The notes under the pieces were generated by a model, which searched no databases, was not told the origin of the DNA, and worked only from the letters and a program-made list of their open reading frames with translations. This document shows positions 25,848 to 33,218 of a DNA stretch of 64,000 nt, piece by piece. The translations under genes and the position numbers were made by a program. How positions within the stretch are numbered: the first letter of the stretch is position 1; each line of letters opens with the position of its first letter. Origin of the DNA: Anaeromyxobacter soli (lineage in GTDB: Bacteria > Myxococcota > Myxococcia > Myxococcales > Anaeromyxobacteraceae); assembly GCF_022808855.1 (NCBI RefSeq), contig NZ_JAKZLF010000011.1:1-64000 (forward strand), written 5' to 3'.

Positions 25848-26912
25848 TCAGGCACGGTACGCAGGGAAGAAGCCGGTCCTCGGGCGCCAGGGTTTCCCCT
25901 CGCGTGAGGCGTGCGCCGCGCGAGCGTCGGCGAGCTCGCGGCAGGCGACCTCGTCGTGGACGAGCGCGGCGACGCGAAAAGGCACCGCTCCGCGCCGATC
26001 GAAGGCCCGCTTGTACCGGTACAGCCCGTCGTCCGGCTCGTGCCCGCCGCCGAGCACGTACCGGCGCTTCCCCTCGCCCATCGACCACTCGGCGATCCGG
26101 TGCTTGACGAGGTAGCTCGGTCCCAGCGCGAACGCCTCCTCGAGCGTCCCGCCGAGGAAGTAGTACACGTGCTCGTCCGCGCAGAGCACGAGGTCCGAGG
26201 AGACCACCTTCCCCCCCGCGCGCGCGTGGAAGAAGACGAAGCGGCCGCCGAGCCGCGTCACGATCGACTCGAAGAACGACCGAGGGAAGAAGTAGAACTC
26301 GTCCGCGCACCGCCGCTGCATGGTGTGCGTGTACACCTCGAAGAACGCGTCGAGCCCGCTGCCGTCGCGATCGACCTCGACCGTCACGCCGGCGGCCTCC
26401 GCGAGCCGCACCCACTTGCGCACCTTCGACTCGTAGTTGCGCCACAGGCCCTCGCCGCCGCCGTCGAGGGTCACGACCACGTTCTGCGATCTCACCTCGA
26501 CCCGACCCGGCATGGGGGCGAGCTGCTCCGCGAACAGCGACAGGCGGGCGAAGGTCGTGACGATCCGCTCGTCGCGGCACCACTCCCCGTACGCGGCCCA
26601 GAACGCGGCCTGATCCCGCACTCCGCCGCCGCACACGAAGGGACCCCCGTAGCCATAGGGCGTGATCGCGTCCCGGCGCAGCTCGCCCCGGCGCGCCCAG
26701 GGCTCGAGGGCGAGCGGCCGGAGGATGAGCGGGAACAGGATGGCGCCACCCTCGTCCTCCCCCACCACGCACACGGCGCGATCCCCGGGCCGCGCGAACA
26801 GCTGCGCGTATTCGGGGCGAGTCACGACCTCCTTGGCCGGCCAGGCGCTCCAGATCGCGAGCCAGGTGGCGACGTCGCCCGCGTCTGCTGCGTCGAGGAC
26901 CCGGAACCTCAC
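25848..26912 (-). CDS. FemAB-like / GNAT-fold transferase
   Basis: 354 residues. The pattern fits the FemAB/peptidyltransferase-like double-GNAT group: N-terminal part with ITPYGYGGPFVCGG, a central KVRKWVRLAEAAGVTVEVD, the C-terminal GGKVVSSDLVLCADEHVYYFLGGTLEEAF and the end block YVLGGGHEPDDGLYRYKRAF. Such proteins in polysaccharide loci transfer amino acids or acyl groups onto sugars or lipids. GTG 26912 overlaps the sugar-transferase stop by four bases (GTGA), so translation is coupled. Exact donor and acceptor are unknown. Confidence 0.75.
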   Translation of the reverse strand: MRFRVLDAADAGDVATWLAIWSAWPAKEVVTRPEYAQLFARPGDRAVCVVGEDEGGAILFPLILRPLALEPWARRGELRRDAITPYGYGGPFVCGGGVRDQAAFWAAYGEWCRDERIVTTFARLSLFAEQLAPMPGRVEVRSQNVVVTLDGGGEGLWRNYESKVRKWVRLAEAAGVTVEVDRDGSGLDAFFEVYTHTMQRRCADEFYFFPRSFFESIVTRLGGRFVFFHARAGGKVVSSDLVLCADEHVYYFLGGTLEEAFALGPSYLVKHRIAEWSMGEGKRRYVLGGGHEPDDGLYRYKRAFDRRGAVPFRVAALVHDEVACRELADARAAHASREGKPWRPRTGFFPAYRA

Positions 26913-27700
26913 CCGCGGCCACCTTCCGCGCCCGGGGCGCTGCGCCCGCCCGCCTGCATCCCGGGCTGCGCGCGCGCGGCGGCGGGCTCGCCGCCCGCGG
27001 GAGCGCCGCTCGTGCGGACCGCTCCTGGGAGCGGGAACCCGATCTCGGCGATGTCCTGCGTCTCGTGGACGTCCGAGCGGCGCAGCACCTGATACACCGT
27101 CAGCGCGAGGATCCGGAGGTCGAGCCGGAGGCTCCAGTGGTCGACGTACCAGACGTCGAGCGCGAGCCGCTCCTTGAACTTGAGCGCATGGCGGCCGTTG
27201 ACGGCCGCCCACCCCGTGACCCCCGGGCGCACGTCGTGCCGGCGCCGCTCGTCCGGCGTGTACTGGTCCAGGTACTCGACGAGCAGGGGCCTGGGCCCCA
27301 CGAGGCTCATCTCGCCTCGGAGGACGTTCCAGAGCTCGGGGAGCTCGTCCAGGCTGGTGGCGCGCAGGAAGCGTCCGAGGCGAGTCACCCGCTGCGCGTC
27401 CGTCTGGTACCAGACCTCGTCCGCGCGCGGAGGGCGCATCGTCCTGAGCTTGTAGATCGTGAAGGGCGCGCCGCCGAGCCCCGGCCGAGCCTGACGGAAC
27501 AGGATGGGGCGCCCCTGCGTGACGAGGATCGCGGCTCCGGCGACCGCGAGGACCGGCGAGGCGAGCACGAGCCCCACCCCGGCTCCGCAGACGTCGAGCG
27601 CCCGCTTCACCTTCAGCGCGATGCCCCTGCTCACGTTCAGGACGGGCTCCCTGCCGGGGTGAACCGGCCGCTGGAGGCGAGGGCGCGAGCCCTGTTCCAC
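26909..27700 (-). CDS. Undecaprenyl-phosphate phospho-sugar transferase (PglC/WcaJ-type)
   Basis: 263 residues. Initiating enzyme that moves sugar-1-phosphate from a UDP-sugar onto undecaprenyl phosphate. The short, single re-entrant-helix form: KRALDVCGAGVGLVLASPVL at the N-terminus, then KLRTMR, SLDELPELWNVLRGEMSLVGPRPLL and a DVRPGVTGWAAVNGR block, all conserved. A C-terminal Ala/Gly/Pro-rich tail of about 40 residues is variable. The start is GTG 27700 with AAGGGA upstream; GTG 27634 would give a length more usual for the family core. With the 4-amino-sugar genes, a PglC-like substrate is plausible. Confidence 0.9.
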   Translation of the reverse strand: MEQGSRPRLQRPVHPGREPVLNVSRGIALKVKRALDVCGAGVGLVLASPVLAVAGAAILVTQGRPILFRQARPGLGGAPFTIYKLRTMRPPRADEVWYQTDAQRVTRLGRFLRATSLDELPELWNVLRGEMSLVGPRPLLVEYLDQYTPDERRRHDVRPGVTGWAAVNGRHALKFKERLALDVWYVDHWSLRLDLRILALTVYQVLRRSDVHETQDIAEIGFPLPGAVRTSGAPAGGEPAAARAQPGMQAGGRSAPGAEGGRG

Positions 27701-28069
27701 CCGGCGTTCCCTTGCGCGGCACTTGACGGTATTGCCGGAGCCCTCCCCTTACACGAGCCATCATGGGACCGGACCGCGGACCGCGGCCCGCGCGGCGCTC
27801 CGCGGCGGCCGGGCTTCCGCGCGCGATCCGCCCGAAGCGGTCGCCCCGCTCGAGCTCGCCTCCTCGCCGCCCCATTCGCGCTCATTGCCGTTCGCCTGCC
27901 GCGCCCAGATCGTCGGCGGTGCGGTCTCGTCGAGGTCGGGCCAGCCGCGAGGACCCATGCCGCCCGTCTCCATCCACGCCCGGCTCGTCTCCGGCACGCC
28001 GTGCAGCACGCCCCCCGGCGGGCGCGCTCCCCATGCACCGAGCGTGACCCGAGCCCCGGGGACACGCGC
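27701..28069. other. Divergent intergenic region, 369 bp
   Basis: Lies between the minus-strand phospho-sugar transferase operon and the plus-strand flippase operon, so two promoters are expected. TTGACG at about 27,723 resembles a plus-strand -35 box, but no -10 element at proper spacing follows. No gene was supported. Confidence 0.5.
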
Positions 28070-29431
28070 ATGACCTCGGGCACTCGCTCGGTCGAGCGCC
28101 GGGACGCGCCGGAGTCCGGGCGGCCGGCACCGCACGTCGTCGCCCTCCCCCCGGAGCAGGCCGCGCCCGCCGTGGCGGTGCCCCGGGCCCGCATGAGCCT
28201 CAGGCGAAACGTGCTGTGGACCCTCGCCGGCAACGGCGTCTACGGCGGCTGCCAGTGGGCGATGCTGATCGTGATCGCGAAGCTCGGGACGCCCGAGATG
28301 GTCGGCCAGTTCGCGCTGGCCTTCGCGGTGACCGCCCCCGTGATCATGGCCGCAAACCTGAACCTGCGCGGCGTGCAGGCGACCGACGCGCGCGAGGCCT
28401 ACGGCTTCGGCGACTACCTCGCCCTCCGCCTGCTCTCGCTGTCCCTGGCGGTCGCGCTGCTCGTGACGCTGGCGGTGGTCGTGTACCCCGGCGCCACCGG
28501 GATCGCGATCGTGACCGTCGCCGCGGCCAAGAGCGCGGAGTCCCTGAGCGACGTGTACTTCGGGTTCATGCAGCGCCACGAGCGGATGAGCCTCATCTCC
28601 CGCTCCCACATGGTGAAGGGGCTGTCGTCGCTCGCCGGGCTCGCGGCCGGCCTCCGCTTCGGACGGTCCCTGACGTGGGCCGTGGTCGGCGTGGCCGGCG
28701 CCTGGATCGCCGTCCTGGTGCTCTACGACATCCCCCAGGCCAACCGGCTCGCGAGGGCCGTGCACGGCGGCCCGCTGCGCGCCCGCTGGCGGTGGCCGGC
28801 GTTGCGCACGCTCTCCCGGATGGCGCTGCCGCTCGGGTTCGCCGCGCTCCTGTCGTCGCTCCTGACGAACATCCCGCGCCTCTTCGTCGAGCGGCTGCTC
28901 GGGGCGCGAGAGCTCGGCTTCTTCGCGGCGGCCGGGTACCTCATGATCATCGGGGCGCGCTTCATGACGGCCCTCGGCGAGTCCGCGAGCCCCCGGCTGG
29001 CGTCGTACCACGCGAGCGGCGAGGGGCGGCGCTTCCGTCGCCTCCTCCTGCGGATGATCGGGCTCGTCTCGGGCGTCGGCGCCGTCGCGCTCGCGGTCGT
29101 CGCGCTCCTGGGCCGGCCCCTGCTCGCGGCGCTCTACCGCCCGGAGTACGCCACGCAGGCGTACGTGCTGCTCGTCCTCATCCTCGCCGCCGTCATGGGC
29201 TACGCGGCCGTGCTGCTCCAGTACGCCATGACCGCGCTGCGCGCGCTCCGGATCCAGCCGCTCATCCTGGCCGCCAGCGCGATCGTGTCGGCGCTCGCCT
29301 GCGCCGTGCTGGTGCCGCGCCACGGCAACATGGGCGCGGCGGTCGCGATGTGCTGCGGGGCGGCCGTCCAGGTGGCGGGGAACGCCTGGGCGACCCGCGT
29401 CGCGCTGCGGGACCTCCGGTCGGCGGCATGA
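28070..29431 (+). CDS. Polysaccharide flippase (Wzx-type, oligosaccharidyl-lipid transporter)
   Basis: 453 residues with about twelve hydrophobic segments, for example AMLIVIAKLGTPEMVGQFAL, LLSLSLAVALLVTLAVVV and LLVLILAAVMGYAAVLLQYAM. The opening LRRNVLWTLAGNGVYGGCQW and the following GQFALAFAVTAPV are typical of Wzx/MOP-superfamily flippases that move lipid-linked repeat units across the inner membrane. An internal ATG at 28193 would remove a 40-residue Pro/Ala-rich N-terminal extension. Its stop overlaps the polymerase start (ATGA). Confidence 0.88.
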   Translation: MTSGTRSVERRDAPESGRPAPHVVALPPEQAAPAVAVPRARMSLRRNVLWTLAGNGVYGGCQWAMLIVIAKLGTPEMVGQFALAFAVTAPVIMAANLNLRGVQATDAREAYGFGDYLALRLLSLSLAVALLVTLAVVVYPGATGIAIVTVAAAKSAESLSDVYFGFMQRHERMSLISRSHMVKGLSSLAGLAAGLRFGRSLTWAVVGVAGAWIAVLVLYDIPQANRLARAVHGGPLRARWRWPALRTLSRMALPLGFAALLSSLLTNIPRLFVERLLGARELGFFAAAGYLMIIGARFMTALGESASPRLASYHASGEGRRFRRLLLRMIGLVSGVGAVALAVVALLGRPLLAALYRPEYATQAYVLLVLILAAVMGYAAVLLQYAMTALRALRIQPLILAASAIVSALACAVLVPRHGNMGAAVAMCCGAAVQVAGNAWATRVALRDLRSAA

Positions 29432-30669
29432 CGGGCACGCCTGGCACCTCGAGGCTCGCTGCCGCCGCGTGCGGCGTGCTCACCGCGGTGTACCTGCTCG
29501 TCGGTCGCTGGACGCTCTCCCGCCTCGGCGACGCCGCCACGGAGCACCCGTTCTACACCGAGGTTCGCTTCTGGGTGGTGCTGCTGCTCGTGTGCGTGTC
29601 GCTCATGGCGAAGGCCCAGCCGTCGGCGGGGGCGCGCGGCCGCGGAGGGCTGACCGTCCCGGCCCTCTTCGTGTTCTTCACGTACTGGGTGGCCACGGCC
29701 GCGTGGGCTCCGGACCCCGTGCTCGCCGCCGTCAAGCTGTACGAGGTCGTGCTCGTCGCGGCGGCCACCTTCGGCCTCGCCCGGGCGCTCTGGAGCGACG
29801 ACTCGGGGCGGGTGCTGCGCTGGATGTGGGCGGGCGTGCTGGCGGTGGCCGGGCTCCTGGCGACGGTCGCGCTGGTGCGTCTCGTCACCTCTGGCGCGGT
29901 CGGGGAGCGCCTGTCCGTGATGGGCGGCGGGCCGAACTCCTTCGCGCGGCTCATGGGCTACCTCGCGCTGGCGGCGCTGTTCTTCTGGAGGCGCCACGGC
30001 CGCTCCTGGCTGTTCATGCCGATCGCCGCGATCTCGCTCGTGCTCGTGATGCTGAGCGGCTCACGCGGGGGGCTCATCGCGCTCGTCCTCGGGGTCGGCG
30101 TGTTCCTCGTGTCGGAGCTGCGGAACGCGAGGCGCCTCGTGCCCGGCTTCGTGCTCGCCGCTGTGGTGTTCGCGATCACCGCCACCTACTCGCCCATCGG
30201 CGCGGCGGCGCTCGAGACCTACGAGCGCCGCGTCAATCAGCTGCTGCTGCAGGAGCAGTACACGTCCGGACGGACCCGGCTCTACCGCTCCGCCTACCAG
30301 CTCGCGCTCAAGGAGCCGGTGTTCGGCGACGGGCTCGCCGCGTTCTCCGGGCGGCGGCTCGGGGTGTACCCCCACAACCTGTTCCTGGAGGCGTTCTGCG
30401 AGGCCGGGATCCTCGGCGTGGCGCTGCTCTCGCTGACGTTCGGGGCGGGCGCCGTCGCCTCCCTCCGGGGGGAGCGCCGGCCGGACGGCTCCGCGCTCGC
30501 GGGGTTCGCCTTCATGCTCGTCGCGGCGCAGTTCAGCGGCGACCTGTTCGACAGCCGGGCGCTGTTCGCGTTCCTCCTGCTGTCCAGCGTCCAGCCGCCG
30601 GCGGCGGCCCCGGTCGCCGCCGGGCCGCCATCACTCCGGGCGGAGCTCGCCTCCCGAGCCGGTCCGTGA
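29428..30669 (+). CDS. O-antigen ligase / Wzy-type polymerase family membrane protein
   Basis: 413 residues with roughly ten hydrophobic segments. The family block is the pair of short signatures AISLVLVMLSGSRGGLIALVL and, in the large loop, LKEPVFGDGLAAFSGRRLGVYPHNLFLEAFCEAGILG; the PHN.fLE motif is characteristic of the Wzy_C/O-antigen ligase domain. It polymerises repeat units or ligates glycans on the periplasmic face. ATG 29428 overlaps the flippase stop, so the two are translationally coupled, a common flippase-polymerase arrangement. Confidence 0.88.
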   Translation: MTGTPGTSRLAAAACGVLTAVYLLVGRWTLSRLGDAATEHPFYTEVRFWVVLLLVCVSLMAKAQPSAGARGRGGLTVPALFVFFTYWVATAAWAPDPVLAAVKLYEVVLVAAATFGLARALWSDDSGRVLRWMWAGVLAVAGLLATVALVRLVTSGAVGERLSVMGGGPNSFARLMGYLALAALFFWRRHGRSWLFMPIAAISLVLVMLSGSRGGLIALVLGVGVFLVSELRNARRLVPGFVLAAVVFAITATYSPIGAAALETYERRVNQLLLQEQYTSGRTRLYRSAYQLALKEPVFGDGLAAFSGRRLGVYPHNLFLEAFCEAGILGVALLSLTFGAGAVASLRGERRPDGSALAGFAFMLVAAQFSGDLFDSRALFAFLLLSSVQPPAAAPVAAGPPSLRAELASRAGP

Positions 30670-30694
30670 TCGGACGCGGCGTAGAGATGAGGAC

Positions 30695-31876
30695 ATGCGC
30701 GAACGAAGAAAGATCCTGCACGTCGTCGGGGCGCGGCCGAACTTCATGAAGATCGCGCCCGTGATGCGGGCGATCGCCGGCGCGGGGTTCGCCGATCAGC
30801 GGCTCGTCCACACCGGCCAGCACTACGACGCGGCGATGTCGGACGTGTTCTTCTCCGACCTGGGGCTCCCCGAGCCCGACCTCCACCTCGGAGTGGGCTC
30901 GGGCTCGCACGCGGAGCAGACCGCGAGGGTCATGGTGGCGTTCGAGCGCGTGTGCGTGGACGAGCGGCCCGACCTCGTCGTGGTCGCCGGCGACGTCAAC
31001 TCCACGATGGCGTGCGCGATCGACTGCGCCAAGCTGCGCATCCCGTGCGCGCACGTCGAGGCGGGGCTCCGGTCCTTCGACCTGGAGATGCCGGAGGAGG
31101 TGAACCGGATCGTCACCGACCGCCTCTGCGACGTCCTCTTCACGCCCTCGGCCGACGGCGACGAGAACCTGCGGAACGAGGGCGTCGATCCGGCCCGGAT
31201 CTTTCGCGTCGGGAACGTGATGATCGACTCGTTGCTCGAGCACCTGCCGAGGGCGCGCGAGACGCGCGCGCTCTCGAGGGCGGGGGTCCGGGCCGGCGAC
31301 TACGCGGTCCTGACGCTCCACCGGCCCTCGAACGTGGACGATCCGGAGGTGCTCCGGGGCATCTTCGACGCCCTGGAGGAGGTCCAGCGGCGGCTCCCCG
31401 TCGTGTTCCCCGTGCATCCGCGCACGCGCGCCCGGCTCCAGGAGTTCGGCCTCGGCGGGCGGGTCGAGGCGCTGCGCGGACTGCACCTCTGCGAGCCTCT
31501 CGGTTATCTCGACTTCCTGGGGCTCACCTCGCAGGCGAGGCTCGTCCTCACCGACTCGGGCGGTCTCCAGGAGGAGACGACGGCGCTGGGCATCCCCTGC
31601 CTCACGCTCCGCGAGAACACCGAGCGCCCGATCACCGTCACCGAGGGGACGAACGAGCTCGTGGGCACCGACCCGGGGGCGATCGCCGCCGCGGCGTCAC
31701 GCGCGCTCGACGGAGGGAGCCGGCCGGGCCGCGTCCCGGCCCTCTGGGACGGGAAGGCGAGCGAACGGATCGCCCGCGTGATCGCGAGCCTCGCGTGGAC
31801 ACGAGCCGGAGAGACGGACGGGCCGGGCGAGCCGCCCCGGCTGGCTGCCGGCGTGAGGCACGGGAGGGGAACGTGA
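30695..31876 (+). CDS. wecB: UDP-N-acetylglucosamine 2-epimerase (non-hydrolysing)
   Basis: 393 residues. Interconverts UDP-GlcNAc and UDP-ManNAc in the cytoplasm. Starts KILHVVGARPNFMKIAPVM, the standard WecB opening; further blocks are HVEAGLRSFDLEMPEEVNR, TLHRPSNVDD and SGGLQEETTALGIPCLTLRENTERP. The C-terminus has about 25 additional Gly/Pro-rich residues. It supplies the likely substrate for the UDP-HexNAc 6-dehydrogenase at 17,394. Its stop overlaps the next start (GTGA). Confidence 0.95.
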   Translation: MRERRKILHVVGARPNFMKIAPVMRAIAGAGFADQRLVHTGQHYDAAMSDVFFSDLGLPEPDLHLGVGSGSHAEQTARVMVAFERVCVDERPDLVVVAGDVNSTMACAIDCAKLRIPCAHVEAGLRSFDLEMPEEVNRIVTDRLCDVLFTPSADGDENLRNEGVDPARIFRVGNVMIDSLLEHLPRARETRALSRAGVRAGDYAVLTLHRPSNVDDPEVLRGIFDALEEVQRRLPVVFPVHPRTRARLQEFGLGGRVEALRGLHLCEPLGYLDFLGLTSQARLVLTDSGGLQEETTALGIPCLTLRENTERPITVTEGTNELVGTDPGAIAAAASRALDGGSRPGRVPALWDGKASERIARVIASLAWTRAGETDGPGEPPRLAAGVRHGRGT

Positions 31877-33147
31877 GGATCCTCGTCATCCACCAGTACT
31901 ACGGCATGCCCGGGCGCGCCTGCGGGTCGCGCTTCAACGAGCTCTCGCGGCTCTGGTCCGAGGCCGGTCACCACGTGACGGTCGTGGCCGGGACGATCCA
32001 GCACTCCACCGGCAAGGTGCCCGAGCAGTACAAGGGGCGCTGGAACACCCGCGAGCGGGACGGCAAGGTCGACGTCTGGCGCTGCTACGTCCCGGAGCTC
32101 TACGGCAAGGGCTATCTCGGGCGCGCGTGGGGGTTCTTCGCCTTCATGTTCTCCGCCGCGTCGGCGGCGCTCCGCGCCGGAAGCCCCGACGTGGTCATCG
32201 CCACCTCGCCGCCGATCGTGGTGGCGGTGCCAGGCTGGCTCGCAGCCAGGGCGCGCGGCGCGCGGCTCATCTTCGAGATCCGCGATCTCTGGCCCGAGAG
32301 CGCGGTCACGACGGGCGTGCTCCGCGAGAAGGCCGTCTTGACGCGCCTCCTCTACCGTCTCGAGCGCTGGTCGTGCCGGGTGGCGGACCGCATCAACGTG
32401 CTCACCCCCGCCTTCCGCGACGATCTCCTGCGCCGCGGCCTCGCCCCGGCCGAGAAGATCATCTGCGTCCCGAACGGCGCCGATCTCGACCAGTTCTGGC
32501 CGGGCCCCCGGGAGAACGCGGTGCGCCGCGAGCAGGGCTGGGGCGATCGCTTCGTCGTCATGTACGCCGGCGCCCACGGCAGGGCCAACGCCCTCGGCCA
32601 GCTCGTCGACGCGGCGGAGCGGCTGCGGGACCGCCCCGACATCCTCATCGCGACCGTCGGAGACGGCACCGAGCGCGCCAGGCACGAGCGCGCGGCTCGC
32701 GAGAAGGGCCTGACGAACATCGTCTTCTGCGGAGAGCAGCCGAAGGCGCGCATGCCCGAGTTCGTCAACGCCTGCGACGTCGGCGCCGCGGTGCTGCAGG
32801 ACAACCCGACCTTCCGCACCGTCTACCCGAACAAGGTCTTCGACTACATGGCCTGTGCTCGCCCGACGCTCCTCGCCATCGACGGCGTGGCGCGCGCGAT
32901 GGTGTGCACGGACGCGCGCGCCGGGGTCTTCGTTCCCCCGGAGGACGGGCGGGCGATCGCCGAGGCGATCCGGCGGCTCGCCGACGATCCCGTGGCGTGC
33001 GCGGAGATGGGGCGCAACGGGCGAGCCTGGGTCGAGGCGAACGCCGCTCGCCAGGCGCTCGCGGCGCGGTATCTCGAGTCGATGAAGGAGCTGGTCGGCA
33101 CGCCGCGAGCCGGCCGCCGGCCGCACGAGAGCGCCGCCCAGACCTGA
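31873..33147 (+). CDS. GT4-family glycosyltransferase (WbuB-like)
   Basis: 424 residues, GT-B fold. N-terminal VIHQYYGMPG.ACGSRFNELSRLW, IATSPPIVVAVPGWLAARA and IRDLWPESAV are typical of WbuB/FucNAc-type transferases. C-terminal nucleotide-sugar part: ICVPNGADLDQFWP, VMYAGAHGRANALGQLVDAA and KVFDYMACARPTL. It adds a sugar to the lipid-linked chain. It is the fourth gene of the flippase-polymerase-WecB run and ends before a strong hairpin. Confidence 0.9.
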   Translation: MRILVIHQYYGMPGRACGSRFNELSRLWSEAGHHVTVVAGTIQHSTGKVPEQYKGRWNTRERDGKVDVWRCYVPELYGKGYLGRAWGFFAFMFSAASAALRAGSPDVVIATSPPIVVAVPGWLAARARGARLIFEIRDLWPESAVTTGVLREKAVLTRLLYRLERWSCRVADRINVLTPAFRDDLLRRGLAPAEKIICVPNGADLDQFWPGPRENAVRREQGWGDRFVVMYAGAHGRANALGQLVDAAERLRDRPDILIATVGDGTERARHERAAREKGLTNIVFCGEQPKARMPEFVNACDVGAAVLQDNPTFRTVYPNKVFDYMACARPTLLAIDGVARAMVCTDARAGVFVPPEDGRAIAEAIRRLADDPVACAEMGRNGRAWVEANAARQALAARYLESMKELVGTPRAGRRPHESAAQT

Positions 33148-33153
33148 ACGCGC

Positions 33154-33189
33154 GAGGGCCTCCAGCGACCGGAGCCGCTGGAGGCCCTC
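33154..33189. terminator. Bidirectional hairpin between convergent genes
   Basis: A perfect 14-bp inverted repeat (33154-33167 with 33176-33189, eight-base loop) begins seven bases after the GT4 stop and lies 30 bases before the end of the convergent lipoprotein gene. There is no clear T-run on either side. Confidence 0.65.
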
Positions 33190-33218
33190 ATCGCGGATCG
33201 AGGACGACCCGCGAGCCG